From Deinococcus marmoris (GTDB lineage Bacteria > Deinococcota > Deinococci > Deinococcales > Deinococcaceae), in the NCBI RefSeq assembly GCF_001949125.1, contig NZ_MSTI01000133.1, forward strand, positions 1-22,197: a stretch of DNA of 22,197 nt, in the 5' to 3' direction. Below the pieces are notes generated by a model, which saw nothing but the letters and a program-made list of their open reading frames with translations, was not told the DNA's origin and did no database searches. The translations under genes were made by a program, and so were the position numbers. Shown in pieces: positions 7,442-14,825 of this stretch (its first letter is position 1; the number at the start of each line of letters is the position of its first letter).

Positions 7442-8206
7442 GTGGCCCACCCCCTGAGCGCACTTTCCCCCCAGATCCTCCAGGCGCTGTTTGACCGCCT
7501 GCCAGACACGATGTTCTTTATCAAGGACCGGGAGGCGCGTTATGTGCTGGTCAACCGGACGATGGTGAAGCGCAGCGGCAAACAGCGCAGCGAGGAGGTG
7601 CTGGGCCAGACGGTGGAGGCATTGTTCCCAGGCAGCTTCGGGAGAAATACGACCCTGATGGACTTGCAGGTGATCGCGCGTGGCGAGGGGGTGCAGGACA
7701 AGCTGGAGCTGTACCACATTCCGCAGACGCTCGCCCTGGGTTCTGGAATGGCCCGCCCACACTGGTGCCTGACCCACAAGTTGCCCCTGCGAGACGCGGG
7801 TGGTCAGACGGTGGGGCTGGTGGGTGTCTCACAGGACCTTGCGCAACCGGACGAGCGCAACGTGCTGTACCGGCAGGTGGCGCGGGTGGCCGCCTACGTT
7901 GAGGAACATTACGGGGAAAGCCTGAGAATCCCGCATCTGGCACGGATTGCGGATCTGTCCGAGGACGGTCTGGAACGAGGAACGCGTCAGGTGTTCGGGC
8001 TGACGCCCAAGCAACTGGTGATGAAGGTCCGGCTGGAGGCGGCCTCCAGATTGTTGCGGCAGACCTCCATGACGGTCACGGAGGTGGCCCATCGGTGTGG
8101 GTACGCGGACCACAGCGCCTTCACGCGGGTGTTCCGCAGTGCGGTGGGCCTGACGCCCACGCAGTACCGCAGGGTTCAAGGCGGGTGGGCCGATGGGGAC
8201 ACCTGA
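7442..8206 (+). CDS. PAS-domain AraC-family transcriptional regulator
   Basis: The 254-residue protein starts with GTG at 7442. Residues about 15-133 form a PAS domain: LFDRLPDTMFFIKDREARYV, VNRTMVKRSGK, ending in a KLPLRDAGGQTVGLVGVSQD strand pair. Residues about 148-245 are a two-HTH AraC domain: YVEEHYGESLRIPHLARIA for helix-turn-helix one, and VTEVAHRCGYADHSAFTRVF with GLTPTQYRR for the second. A cytoplasmic ligand or redox signal probably binds the PAS part. The gene diverges from the DHA2 exporter and is its likely regulator. A strong hairpin follows 35 bases after the stop. The frame is open upstream to 7160, but that overlaps the exporter's 5' end. Confidence 0.85.
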   Translation: MAHPLSALSPQILQALFDRLPDTMFFIKDREARYVLVNRTMVKRSGKQRSEEVLGQTVEALFPGSFGRNTTLMDLQVIARGEGVQDKLELYHIPQTLALGSGMARPHWCLTHKLPLRDAGGQTVGLVGVSQDLAQPDERNVLYRQVARVAAYVEEHYGESLRIPHLARIADLSEDGLERGTRQVFGLTPKQLVMKVRLEAASRLLRQTSMTVTEVAHRCGYADHSAFTRVFRSAVGLTPTQYRRVQGGWADGDT

Positions 8207-8241
8207 ACCGGGATGGTGGGCAATCGACGGAAGTTACGGCA

Positions 8242-8279
8242 TGAACCTCCTGTCCGCAAGCTCGCGGACAGGAGGTTCA
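8242..8279. terminator. Perfect 16-bp hairpin downstream of the AraC-type gene
   Basis: TGAACCTCCTGTCCGC (8242-8257) and GCGGACAGGAGGTTCA (8264-8279) pair completely around AAGCTC. No U-run follows, so it is an untypical terminator. The 3' arm carries ACAGGAGG, a Shine-Dalgarno-like sequence, and the 5' arm its complement. It may protect the mRNA 3' end or act as a terminator. Confidence 0.55.
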
Positions 8280-8753
8280 AGTTCTGGTGGTCCACCTTAT
8301 GGCGGCCACCTGATCAGCACACCAGCGCGCAGGCTGAACCCGGACGCTGGCGAGCGTGGACGCCATGCTTTCCAGCAGCGGCCACCTGTGGATCGGCGCG
8401 CGCCTGGATGACCTGCGAAGTTCAGCATCGGCAACTGGAAATGAGTTGCGTTCGGCGTGGCCGATCTGGCCACAGCGGGTGCTGCGGCGGTGACCTTGAC
8501 GGCCTGCTGTTGCCAGGTGCAGACCGGCGAGGCATGGCGACACGGCTGGGCCACTGGCGCACGTATAAACTCCACTACCCCTGCACGGACTACGAAGGCT
8601 GCTGACCCCTCTGCCCAAAACCTCTCTGGCAGGGTGGCCTGATCTGGAAGGCAAAATCTCGCGATATCTGGCCTGTGGTGGAAGGGCACGCCCGCTCGTT
8701 CCAGATGTTCCGTTCCTCATTCAGCCAGGTCCGGTTCATTCCTCCACTTGCGT
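8280..8753. other. No gene recognised (474 bases)
   Basis: Several open frames exist on both strands. None has a ribosome site, a family motif or a convincing composition. A rightward stretch from about 8352 to 8491 (ASVDAMLSSSGHLWIGARLD, then a stop) looks faintly protein-like and may be a gene remnant, but I cannot assign it. Confidence 0.5.
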
Positions 8754-8759
8754 TATGCT
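8754..8759 (+). promoter_or_regulatory. -10 box (TATGCT) for the leader ORF and CBS operon
   Basis: TATGCT ends 8 bases before the ATG at 8768, placing the predicted start site at or next to that ATG. It implies that the mRNA of the CNNM/CBS operon begins with the leader ORF. Confidence 0.4.
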
Positions 8760-8767
8760 CCACCAAC

Positions 8768-8845
8768 ATGCTTCCTCCTCAACCGGACGCCGGTTCCGAC
8801 TCCCGGCAAGGCACAGCCCCCAAAGGCGGTGCCAGCGCCGTATGA
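8768..8845 (+). CDS. 25-residue leader ORF upstream of the CBS operon
   Basis: The ORF runs ATG at 8768 to TGA at 8843-8845 and encodes MLPPQPDAGSDSRQGTAPKG followed by GASAV. Its stop overlaps the ATG of the CNNM/CBS gene as ATGA (8842-8845). A -10 box lies 8 bases before it and no ribosome site is visible for either start, so translation could begin leaderless here and be passed to the main gene by stop-start coupling. The peptide is Pro/Gly/Ala-rich with a consecutive Pro-Pro near the start. Whether it is a true regulatory leader or merely a coupling device cannot be decided from sequence. Confidence 0.45.
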   Translation: MLPPQPDAGSDSRQGTAPKGGASAV

Positions 8846-10212
8846 GCCTCGCACTGACCCTGGCCGTCATCCTGATCATGGTGGGCTTTAATGCCCTGTA
8901 CGTGGCCGCAGAGTTCGCCACAGTGGGTTCGCGGCGCTCACGTGTGCAGGCCGCCGCCGAGGGGGGTAACCGGAATGCCGCCGCCCTGCTGGCGATCCTG
9001 AGCGACCCGAAACGGCTGGACACCTACGTGGCCGCCTGCCAGATCGGCATTACCCTCAGCAGTCTGGTGGCCGGATCGTTCGGGCAGGCCCGGCTGACCC
9101 CGCTGCTGACCCCCGTGCTGGGCAGTGTGGGCGGCAACGTGGCGGCCACGGTGATCGTGCTGGTCTTCATCACCATCTTGCAGGTGGTGCTGGGCGAACT
9201 GCTGCCCAAGACGGTGGCGCTGCGCTACCCCGAACGGCTGGCGGTGGCTGTGCTGCGCCCGCTGCAAGTCAGCCTGCTGCTGTTCCGGCCCCTGATCGCC
9301 GTCTTTAATGGCGCGGCCTTCGCGGCCATGCGGGCCTGGGGTCTGAACACGGACCACAGCCACGCCCACGTCCACTCGCCGGAAGAACTGGAAGACCTGT
9401 ACCGCCAGAGCGCCCGCGGCGGCCTGATCGACGCCAGTGAGCGCGAGATGGTTTCCGGCGTGCTGGGTGTGGAGGAGCGGGTGGCCCGCGAGATCATGAC
9501 CCCGCGTGTGCGACTGGTCAGCGTGCCCGCTTCCCTGAGTGTCCGCGAGGCCCTGGCCCGGCTGGCGCAGACGCCCTACACGCGCTTTCCAGTCACGGGT
9601 GAGCGCCCAGAAGGCGGCCCGGACGGAAGCAACCCAGACGACGTGATCGGCATGATCCACCTGCGCGAACTCTTTCTGACCGCCGAAACCCGCCCCGACG
9701 CTCCGGTCTCCGAGATCATGGTGCCCCCGCTGATCGTGGCCGAGGGTCTGAGTGTGCCGCGCCTGTGGCTTCGTCTGCGCGAGAAAGGACGGCACAGCGC
9801 CGTGGTGGTGGACGAATACGGCAGCGTGGCAGGGTTCGTGACGCTGGAAGACACGCTGGAAGAAATCTTTGGCGAGATGCAGGACGAGTTTGATCAGGAA
9901 GACGATCCTGTGACCGTCCAGAGTCAGATGGGCCAGGGTCAGGCGGGCCGAACCCAGCAGGTCAGCGTGCGCGGCGACGTGCTGGTGGATACCCTGAATG
10001 ACCGTTTTGACCTGCGCCTGCCCACCGACGAGGTGGACACCATCGGTGGACTGATGTGGCAGGGCCTGGGCCGCTGGCCTGAGGTGGGCGACGAACTGAC
10101 GCTGGGAGACATCGTCCTGCGCGTCGAGGCGATGGAGCGCCGCACGGTGCAGCGGGTGGGCTTCACGCTGACGGGTGGCGAGGACGACGGCAGCATCGGG
10201 GGCGGTCAATAG
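8842..10212 (+). CDS. CNNM/CBS transporter-associated protein (TlyC/CorC-like)
   Basis: The 456-residue protein starts with a CNNM (DUF21) membrane domain. Helix one runs LTLAVILIMVGFNALYVAAE and leads into FATVGSRRSRV, with further membrane segments to about residue 190. Two CBS domains follow: EIMTPRVRLVSVPASLSVRE...TRFPV, then IMVPPLIVAEG...HSAVVVDEYGSVAGFVTLED. A CorC_HlyC domain finishes it (VRGDVLVDTLNDRF, GGLMWQGLGRWPEVGDELTL). Members are linked to Mg2+/Co2+ efflux and cation homeostasis, often with adenine-nucleotide sensing by CBS. I chose ATG at 8842 over the in-frame ATG at 8755, because 8842 begins at the membrane helix and overlaps the leader stop. The next gene follows with a 1-base overlap. 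Confidence 0.85.
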   Translation: MSLALTLAVILIMVGFNALYVAAEFATVGSRRSRVQAAAEGGNRNAAALLAILSDPKRLDTYVAACQIGITLSSLVAGSFGQARLTPLLTPVLGSVGGNVAATVIVLVFITILQVVLGELLPKTVALRYPERLAVAVLRPLQVSLLLFRPLIAVFNGAAFAAMRAWGLNTDHSHAHVHSPEELEDLYRQSARGGLIDASEREMVSGVLGVEERVAREIMTPRVRLVSVPASLSVREALARLAQTPYTRFPVTGERPEGGPDGSNPDDVIGMIHLRELFLTAETRPDAPVSEIMVPPLIVAEGLSVPRLWLRLREKGRHSAVVVDEYGSVAGFVTLEDTLEEIFGEMQDEFDQEDDPVTVQSQMGQGQAGRTQQVSVRGDVLVDTLNDRFDLRLPTDEVDTIGGLMWQGLGRWPEVGDELTLGDIVLRVEAMERRTVQRVGFTLTGGEDDGSIGGGQ

Positions 10213-11507
10213 TGCTGACTTACATTCTGCCTGTCGTCATCATCGTCGTGCTGGTGCTGCTCAACGGCCTATTCGTGGCCGCCGAATTTGCGCTGGTGGC
10301 CTCGCGCCGCAGCCGCCTGCTGGTGCTGGCCGAGGGCGGGAGCTGCGCGGCCCGCTGGTTGTATGACCTGACCGCGCAGCTCACCGGCAAGGACCGTTAT
10401 ATCGCCGTGGCGCAACTGGGCATCACGCTGGCCTCGGTGGGGCTGGGGATGTACGGCGAACCGGCCATCGCGGCGTGGCTGTACGGCCCCTTCGAGGGCT
10501 GGGGGCTGTCCTATGCGGCGGCGCACACGGTGGGTTTTATCGTCGCCCTGAGCCTGATCACCTTCATGCACGTCGTCTTTGGCGAGATGATCCCCAAAGC
10601 GCTGGCGCTGCAAACCCCGGAGGCGGTCAGTGTGCGGGTGCATCCGCTGATGCAGGTCTTCGGTTTCATCTTCCGGCCCATGATCTCGCTGCTCACGGCG
10701 CTGGCCCTGGGCCTCATGCGCCTGCTGAAAATCCGCGAACCCGGCGAGGGCGCGCTGCTGTACACCAGCAAAGAACTGAGCATCGTCACCGAGGAAAGCG
10801 CCGAGGGCGGCCAACTGGGCGAGCAGCAGCGCGACCTGATCCAGAATATCTTTGCCCTGGAAGACCGCACCGCCGAGGAACTGATGACCCCCCGCCGCAG
10901 TCTGAAGGCGCTGCCGCTGGAGGCCACCGCCGACGAGATGCTGGGCTGGCTGCACCGGTCACCGCGCAGCCGCTACCCGGTCTTCGACGGCGATCTGGAC
11001 AACGTGGTGGGCGTGCTGCACATCAAGGACTTCATCCGGGCGCGCACGCAGGGCCGTTCGCTGACGCTGGCCGGGCTGATCCGTCCGCTGCCCAGCGTGG
11101 CGGCCAGTTCCCCCGCCGAAGACCTGATGATCCTGTTCAAGCACGGGCGCAGCCACGCCGCTCTGGTGGTGGACGAATTCGGCGGCACCCTGGGCTTTGT
11201 CACGATGGACGACTTGATCGAAGATGTTATGGATTCCGGCCCCGAAACGGGAGACCAGTGGATTGTGGTCAATCCCGACGGCTCCTTTTCTCTCAACGGC
11301 GGGGTGACCCTGAGTGATCTGCGGGGGGACCATGGCCTGACCCTGCACAGCGGGGAGGCCACCACCGTGGCGGGCCTGCTGCTGAACGCCCACGGCACGG
11401 TTCCGCCGCCCGGCACCGTGATCCAGATCCAGGGTTACGAGCTGACTGCCGAGGCCGTTGAGGGTCTCAAGGTCACCCGCGTCCACCTGCGCCGTCTGGA
11501 AGCATGA
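10212..11507 (+). CDS. Second CNNM/CBS protein (TlyC/CorC-like)
   Basis: The 431-residue paralogue of the gene before it has a CNNM domain starting with ILPVVIIVVLVLLNGLFVAA and EFALVASRRSRLL. Two CBS domains follow (EELMTPRRSLKALPLEATAD..., then HAALVVDEFGGTLGFVTMDD) and a C-terminal CorC_HlyC domain. It starts with GTG at 10212, overlapping the previous TAG stop by one base, so the pair is one transcription unit and may form a heteromeric complex. It ends at TGA 11505-11507, exactly where repeat copy B begins: the stop codon is formed by the T of a GCAT flank plus the element's first bases. The insertion may therefore have reset the C-terminus, although the domain itself is complete. Confidence 0.85.
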   Translation: MLTYILPVVIIVVLVLLNGLFVAAEFALVASRRSRLLVLAEGGSCAARWLYDLTAQLTGKDRYIAVAQLGITLASVGLGMYGEPAIAAWLYGPFEGWGLSYAAAHTVGFIVALSLITFMHVVFGEMIPKALALQTPEAVSVRVHPLMQVFGFIFRPMISLLTALALGLMRLLKIREPGEGALLYTSKELSIVTEESAEGGQLGEQQRDLIQNIFALEDRTAEELMTPRRSLKALPLEATADEMLGWLHRSPRSRYPVFDGDLDNVVGVLHIKDFIRARTQGRSLTLAGLIRPLPSVAASSPAEDLMILFKHGRSHAALVVDEFGGTLGFVTMDDLIEDVMDSGPETGDQWIVVNPDGSFSLNGGVTLSDLRGDHGLTLHSGEATTVAGLLLNAHGTVPPPGTVIQIQGYELTAEAVEGLKVTRVHLRRLEA

Positions 11508-11704
11508 TACGGATTCCGTCTGTAACGCGGCAGGAATCGGAACAGCGCCGATTCCTCCACTCCACGCCCGGAACCCGTTTTTTTCCTGCTCGCTATCGTC
11601 GCGAACAGACGCCCATGAGGACGCTGCTCATCTGCGTCGCAGCTCTGCGAGTCCCGCTCGGATTACGGGTGTTTTCAACATCCTCTAATCAGAGTCCGTA
11701 GCAT
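11504..11704. repeat. Dispersed inverted-repeat element, copy B
   Basis: Start TGATACGGATTCCGTCTGT and end AATCAGAGTCCGTAGCAT match copy A. AGGAATCGG (11532-11540) pairs perfectly with CCGATTCCT (11548-11556) at the same place as copy A's hairpin, although the bases differ. CGTCTGT (11517-11523) pairs with ACAGACG (11605-11611) around it. GCAT occurs on both sides (11502-11505 and 11701-11704), possibly a target duplication. On the right the copy cuts the end of the Tn3 transposase remnant. Confidence 0.75.
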
Positions 11705-12120
11705 CTGCCGCAGTTCACCTTTCCGTTTGTGGAACACGGCCCAACCCACGCCGTGCCACGGCTCACCCCGGTTGATCTGCCGCAGGATGCGCTGCCAGAA
11801 CGCCTCGTCACCCACGGAGTTCAGCAGAAACAGGGTCTTCTCAACGCGGCCAAACTGCGCAAGGGCACGGTCCAGACCCGACATCCTACCCTTGCGGTGC
11901 AAGGTCCGCATCACGGCGGTAGCCTTAACCTTGTCCAGCTTGAGTGATCCACGCCATGTCCGGCGGCGATCAGCCGCCCATGGACGACGTGGCGGCCCAG
12001 TTCATCGAGTGCGCCGTAATCGGCTTCCCGGCCCATGCGCAGGAAGCGTTGACGGGGCAGATCGGCGAGGCGGTGGCTGAAGCGGTAGCCCAGCAGGCCT
12101 GACAAACACTGGAATCCGGC
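11675..12120 (-). pseudogene. tnpA: Tn3-family transposase, C-terminal remnant
   Basis: Two frames on the minus strand read GLLGYRFSHRLADLPRQRF (from about 12095) and, after a frameshift near 11935, KLDKVKATAVMRTLHRKGRM, LDRALAQFGRVEKTLFLLNS, VGWAVFHKRKGELRQ. This is the C-terminal region of Tn3 transposases, which carries the last catalytic residue of the DDE set further upstream. The 5' part (most of the ~1000-residue protein) is absent. The region around AGFQCLSGLLGYRF seems to have lost a few residues, and the 3' end is replaced by repeat copy B (last residues come from the repeat). It is a relic; no Tn3 inverted repeats were recognised. Confidence 0.75.
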
Positions 12121-12156
12121 TGGACGCTCTCTTTTCCTCTACGCTCATAGTTTCTG

Positions 12157-14028
12157 TCAGGCCGTCAGTCGAGATCGCTCCATCAGGCTCAGAAACGCAC
12201 GGACGATATTCGGATCGAATTGCCGCCCAGACTGCCCCGCGATTTCTGAAAGGGCGTCCTCATGACTCCAGGCAGGCTTGTACGGACGTTCACTGATCAG
12301 TGCGTCGTACACGTCGCAGACCGCAAAAATGCGCGCATTCAGGGGAATGTCAGTCCCGACCAGGCCATCTGGGTATCCGCCGCCGTCCCAGCGTTCATGG
12401 TGGGAACGGATGACCTGGAGCGTTTCCTCAGAGAGTCCAGCGATCCGCGTGGCCAGGTCATGCCCCTGGACGACATGGCTCTGCATGACGGTCCATTCTT
12501 CACTGGTGAGCCGGCCCGGTTTCCTGAGAATCTCATCTGGGACGCAGAGTTTCCCGAGGTCATGCAGGTAGGCTCCTTGCCGCAGGTGGTGCAGGTCAGT
12601 GGTGTTCAGGCCGAGGTGCTCGCCAAGTTGCTCGGCCATGGTGGCGGCGCGGTGGGTGTGACCACTGGTTTCAAAATCCCTGGCTTCGAGGACGATGCCG
12701 AGGGTCAGCATGCCCGCTTCCAGGGTAGAGCGGACTTCGCTGACCGTACGGCGGAGTTCAAGGGCGTGTTCCAGGCGCAGCGCAGTGAGTTCCATGATCT
12801 TGCGCATCTGTGGAGTGATCGTCTGCCAGCGGTTCACAGCGCGCAGGACAATGGCAGCGGTCACGTGGCCCTGACTGAGAACGGGCGTGACGATGGCACT
12901 CTTGACGCCCTGTTCAACCATGACCGACATGTTGTCTGGAGTACTCGGGTAGTCGGTACTCCACGCCGTGGTCCGCGTGCGGTGAGCTGTGTCGATCATG
13001 CCAGTCCCAGCGAGGGCCATGCGGACGTGCAAGGCCGGTTGGGCAACCGGGACGCCCTCTCCCTGGGCCTGATGGGAGAAGAAGGCTTCGTTTCCATCTA
13101 TGACGACGTAGGCAGCCTGATCGAAGTTGAGCACGCTCAGCAGTCGGTTCAGGGCGTGCTGGATCAGATCACCTGGGTCTCGGAGGGCCTCGAGTTCCTG
13201 AGAAAAGGTCACGAAGGAGTCGATTTCGTGTTCTCCAGGGGTGGCCTCCCTGAACTGTTCTTTCTTGAGTTGCAGGTGTTCGTCAGCGATGGCGAAGGCG
13301 CGCTCATAAGCCGTTTCGACTTCCCAGACGGCCATGCCGGCGGTGAACGCTTCTACGCCTTGCATCGGACCAGGGAGCGCTCTGTTCGTCTGACCCAGCA
13401 GCTCCTGAAGCGCCCGCTGATCATGGCCGGGCGTGAGGATCACGAACTCGTCTCCGCCCCAACGGCAGATCAGCGCCTCGGCAGGCACAGCTTCCCGGAG
13501 GGCGTGCGCGACGGTCCGAATGTGCGCGTCTCCCCCGCTGTGTCCACGCAGGGTGTTGACGCTCTTCAACAGATTCAGGTCGATGACAGCCAGAACGTGT
13601 GGGAAGCTCAGGGTGCGCTGCGCCTGTATGAAAGCGGTGCGGGTCAGGCAACCGGTCAACGCATCGAAGTCGGTGGACATGGCATTCCCGGCGCTTCTGG
13701 GCAGCCGCCGGACGTGAACGGTCAGACCGCCGTGGTCCGGGTAGATGATGATGCCGATCCACCCCTGGTGGCGGTCACCGAACACTTCCAGTTCTGTCCG
13801 CTGCTGGACGTTCAGGACGCGCCTGAAGGCGGTCATGACCTCCGGCATGGCCTTTGTTGGAAGGGCGTCCTCGTAGGTCCGGCCGAGCAGTTCGTGAAGC
13901 TCCTTTCCCCACGCCTTGAGGGCAAATGCATTCACGAAGGTCAGGCGCTCATTCGCGTCAAGGCTGAACATGATGTCCTCTACCCGGTCAAATGGGTGCA
14001 CGGTGACGTGCGAGACGCTGGAAGGCAT
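12157..14028 (-). CDS. PAS-GGDEF-GAF-HD-GYP cyclic-di-GMP protein
   Basis: In this 623-residue protein a PAS-like domain (about 10-108) precedes a GGDEF domain (about 118-255). The GGDEF domain has ALTGCLTRTAF, VIDLNLLKSVN and an intact GGDEF at 191-195. There is no RxxD inhibitory site five residues before the motif. A GAF domain spans about 270-395. HD-GYP covers 435-620 with LHDLGK (His489-Asp490), HHERWDGGGYPDG (543-555) and DVYDAL. It may both make and hydrolyse cyclic di-GMP, with PAS and GAF setting the balance; in the family one catalytic half is often regulatory only. It is soluble. ATG at 14028 follows TAGCCT (14034-14039) by 5 bases, suggesting a leaderless message. A convergent Tn3 relic lies beyond its 3' end. 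Confidence 0.9.
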   Translation of the reverse strand: MPSSVSHVTVHPFDRVEDIMFSLDANERLTFVNAFALKAWGKELHELLGRTYEDALPTKAMPEVMTAFRRVLNVQQRTELEVFGDRHQGWIGIIIYPDHGGLTVHVRRLPRSAGNAMSTDFDALTGCLTRTAFIQAQRTLSFPHVLAVIDLNLLKSVNTLRGHSGGDAHIRTVAHALREAVPAEALICRWGGDEFVILTPGHDQRALQELLGQTNRALPGPMQGVEAFTAGMAVWEVETAYERAFAIADEHLQLKKEQFREATPGEHEIDSFVTFSQELEALRDPGDLIQHALNRLLSVLNFDQAAYVVIDGNEAFFSHQAQGEGVPVAQPALHVRMALAGTGMIDTAHRTRTTAWSTDYPSTPDNMSVMVEQGVKSAIVTPVLSQGHVTAAIVLRAVNRWQTITPQMRKIMELTALRLEHALELRRTVSEVRSTLEAGMLTLGIVLEARDFETSGHTHRAATMAEQLGEHLGLNTTDLHHLRQGAYLHDLGKLCVPDEILRKPGRLTSEEWTVMQSHVVQGHDLATRIAGLSEETLQVIRSHHERWDGGGYPDGLVGTDIPLNARIFAVCDVYDALISERPYKPAWSHEDALSEIAGQSGRQFDPNIVRAFLSLMERSRLTA

Positions 14029-14033
14029 AGGGC

Positions 14034-14039
14034 AGGCTA
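14034..14039 (-). promoter_or_regulatory. -10-like box (TAGCCT) for the GGDEF/HD-GYP gene
   Basis: On the minus strand TAGCCT ends 5 bases before the ATG at 14028. No ribosome site is present, in keeping with the other leaderless-type starts in the window. No clear -35 box. Confidence 0.3.
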
Positions 14040-14160
14040 GCTTTCAGGTAATGACAGAAGGTTCACGGCGTCCGAACATTTGGGGAATGCCTGGTCTGCC
14101 TCTAGTGCCCACCTCAGGAAATTTCACGGTTTGATCACGGGGGTAGAGGCGTATAAGTTT

Positions 14161-14520
14161 GCTCAATACCCGACAGTTTCTGCTCTCATCGTCTGGTGCG
14201 GCATCCAGAGTCGAATGAGATGGAGCAGTTCATCTGCCGAATCCCCAACCTGACGGGAAGACGCTCGGACGAGCGCCCGGAGGCCCAGGGTCACGAAACT
14301 CCACGCCAGCCGTCCGTGTGTTTTAAGGGCAGTCTCCTGGTCGATGTCGACCAGGACGGTCCAGACATACGCCAGGGTCCGCAAACAGAGCAGCCGCGTC
14401 ACACGGGCTGGAAGGGTCATGTGCGTGTTTTCCAATCGAAAGCCCTTGGTCTTGAGCGCTCTGAATAGACATTCGATTTTCCAGCGTTTGCGGTAGCCCT
14501 TCAGAATGTGCTGACCCTTT
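14161..14520 (-). pseudogene. IS4-family transposase, C-terminal remnant with its end repeat
   Basis: The frame from about 14520 to the stop at 14163 reads GQHILKGYRKRWKIECLFRA then LKTKGFRLENTHM, LPARVTRLLCLRTLAYVWTV. The segment YRKRWKIECLFRALK satisfies the IS4 signature Y-(2)-R-(3)-E-(6)-K exactly and holds the catalytic Glu. The last residues AETVGY and the stop lie inside the terminal repeat GCTCAATACCCGACAGTTTC (14161-14180). Everything N-terminal is missing; an in-frame stop lies just upstream. It belongs to the same IS group as the element at the left edge, since the terminal repeats match in inverted orientation. Confidence 0.8.
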
Positions 14521-14639
14521 GCCTATGCTGGCTAATCCAGCACCCGCCGGGTCACCCGCAACTTCTGTGCAGAAGCGATCAGGCCAGCAGAACTCGGCAC
14601 TTCAGCAGATCGAGGCTCGCCCGGTCACTCACGGCTCAC

Positions 14640-14825
14640 CAGCCTACCGGCATTAAGTTGCCAGAACCGTATGTGCTGGTTGCTGGCCACCATCTGCCCG
14701 GCTGGGTGTACGGATTCATGGCCACCATGCTCGTCCTGGGCGGCCTGTCCACGTGGCGTCAAAGTTGTACCCGGGCGTCCACGTCCGCACGCGTGGTAAA
14801 TGATGATGGAGGCAGGAAACTATGA
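14640..14825 (+). CDS. Tail of a membrane protein, coupled to the next gene (uncertain)
   Basis: A frame open from 14508 contains, after about 14650, LPEPYVLVAGHHLPGWVYGF and MATMLVLGGLSTWRQS, a plausible transmembrane helix, then a polar tail. Its TGA (14823-14825) overlaps the ATG of the flavoprotein gene as ATGA, typical of genes in one operon. The 5' part next to the IS4 remnant is not protein-like, so this may be the 3' end of a gene whose beginning was removed by the IS. No family recognised; a chance frame is possible. Confidence 0.3.
   Translation, partial: QPTGIKLPEPYVLVAGHHLPGWVYGFMATMLVLGGLSTWRQSCTRASTSARVVNDDGGRKL

Noticed and set aside
8938..10209. 423-residue leftward frame opposite the first CNNM/CBS gene, with similar frames at 3004-3978, 3991-4812, 6409-7287, 10269-10955 and 16890-17780
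   Set aside because: These are His/Gln/Arg-rich antisense shadows of well-supported genes and lack any family signature.
12262..14040. 592-residue rightward open frame opposite the GGDEF/HD-GYP gene
   Set aside because: The opposite strand has complete PAS, GGDEF, GAF and HD-GYP motifs. This frame has no motifs and is open only because of GC-rich codon use.
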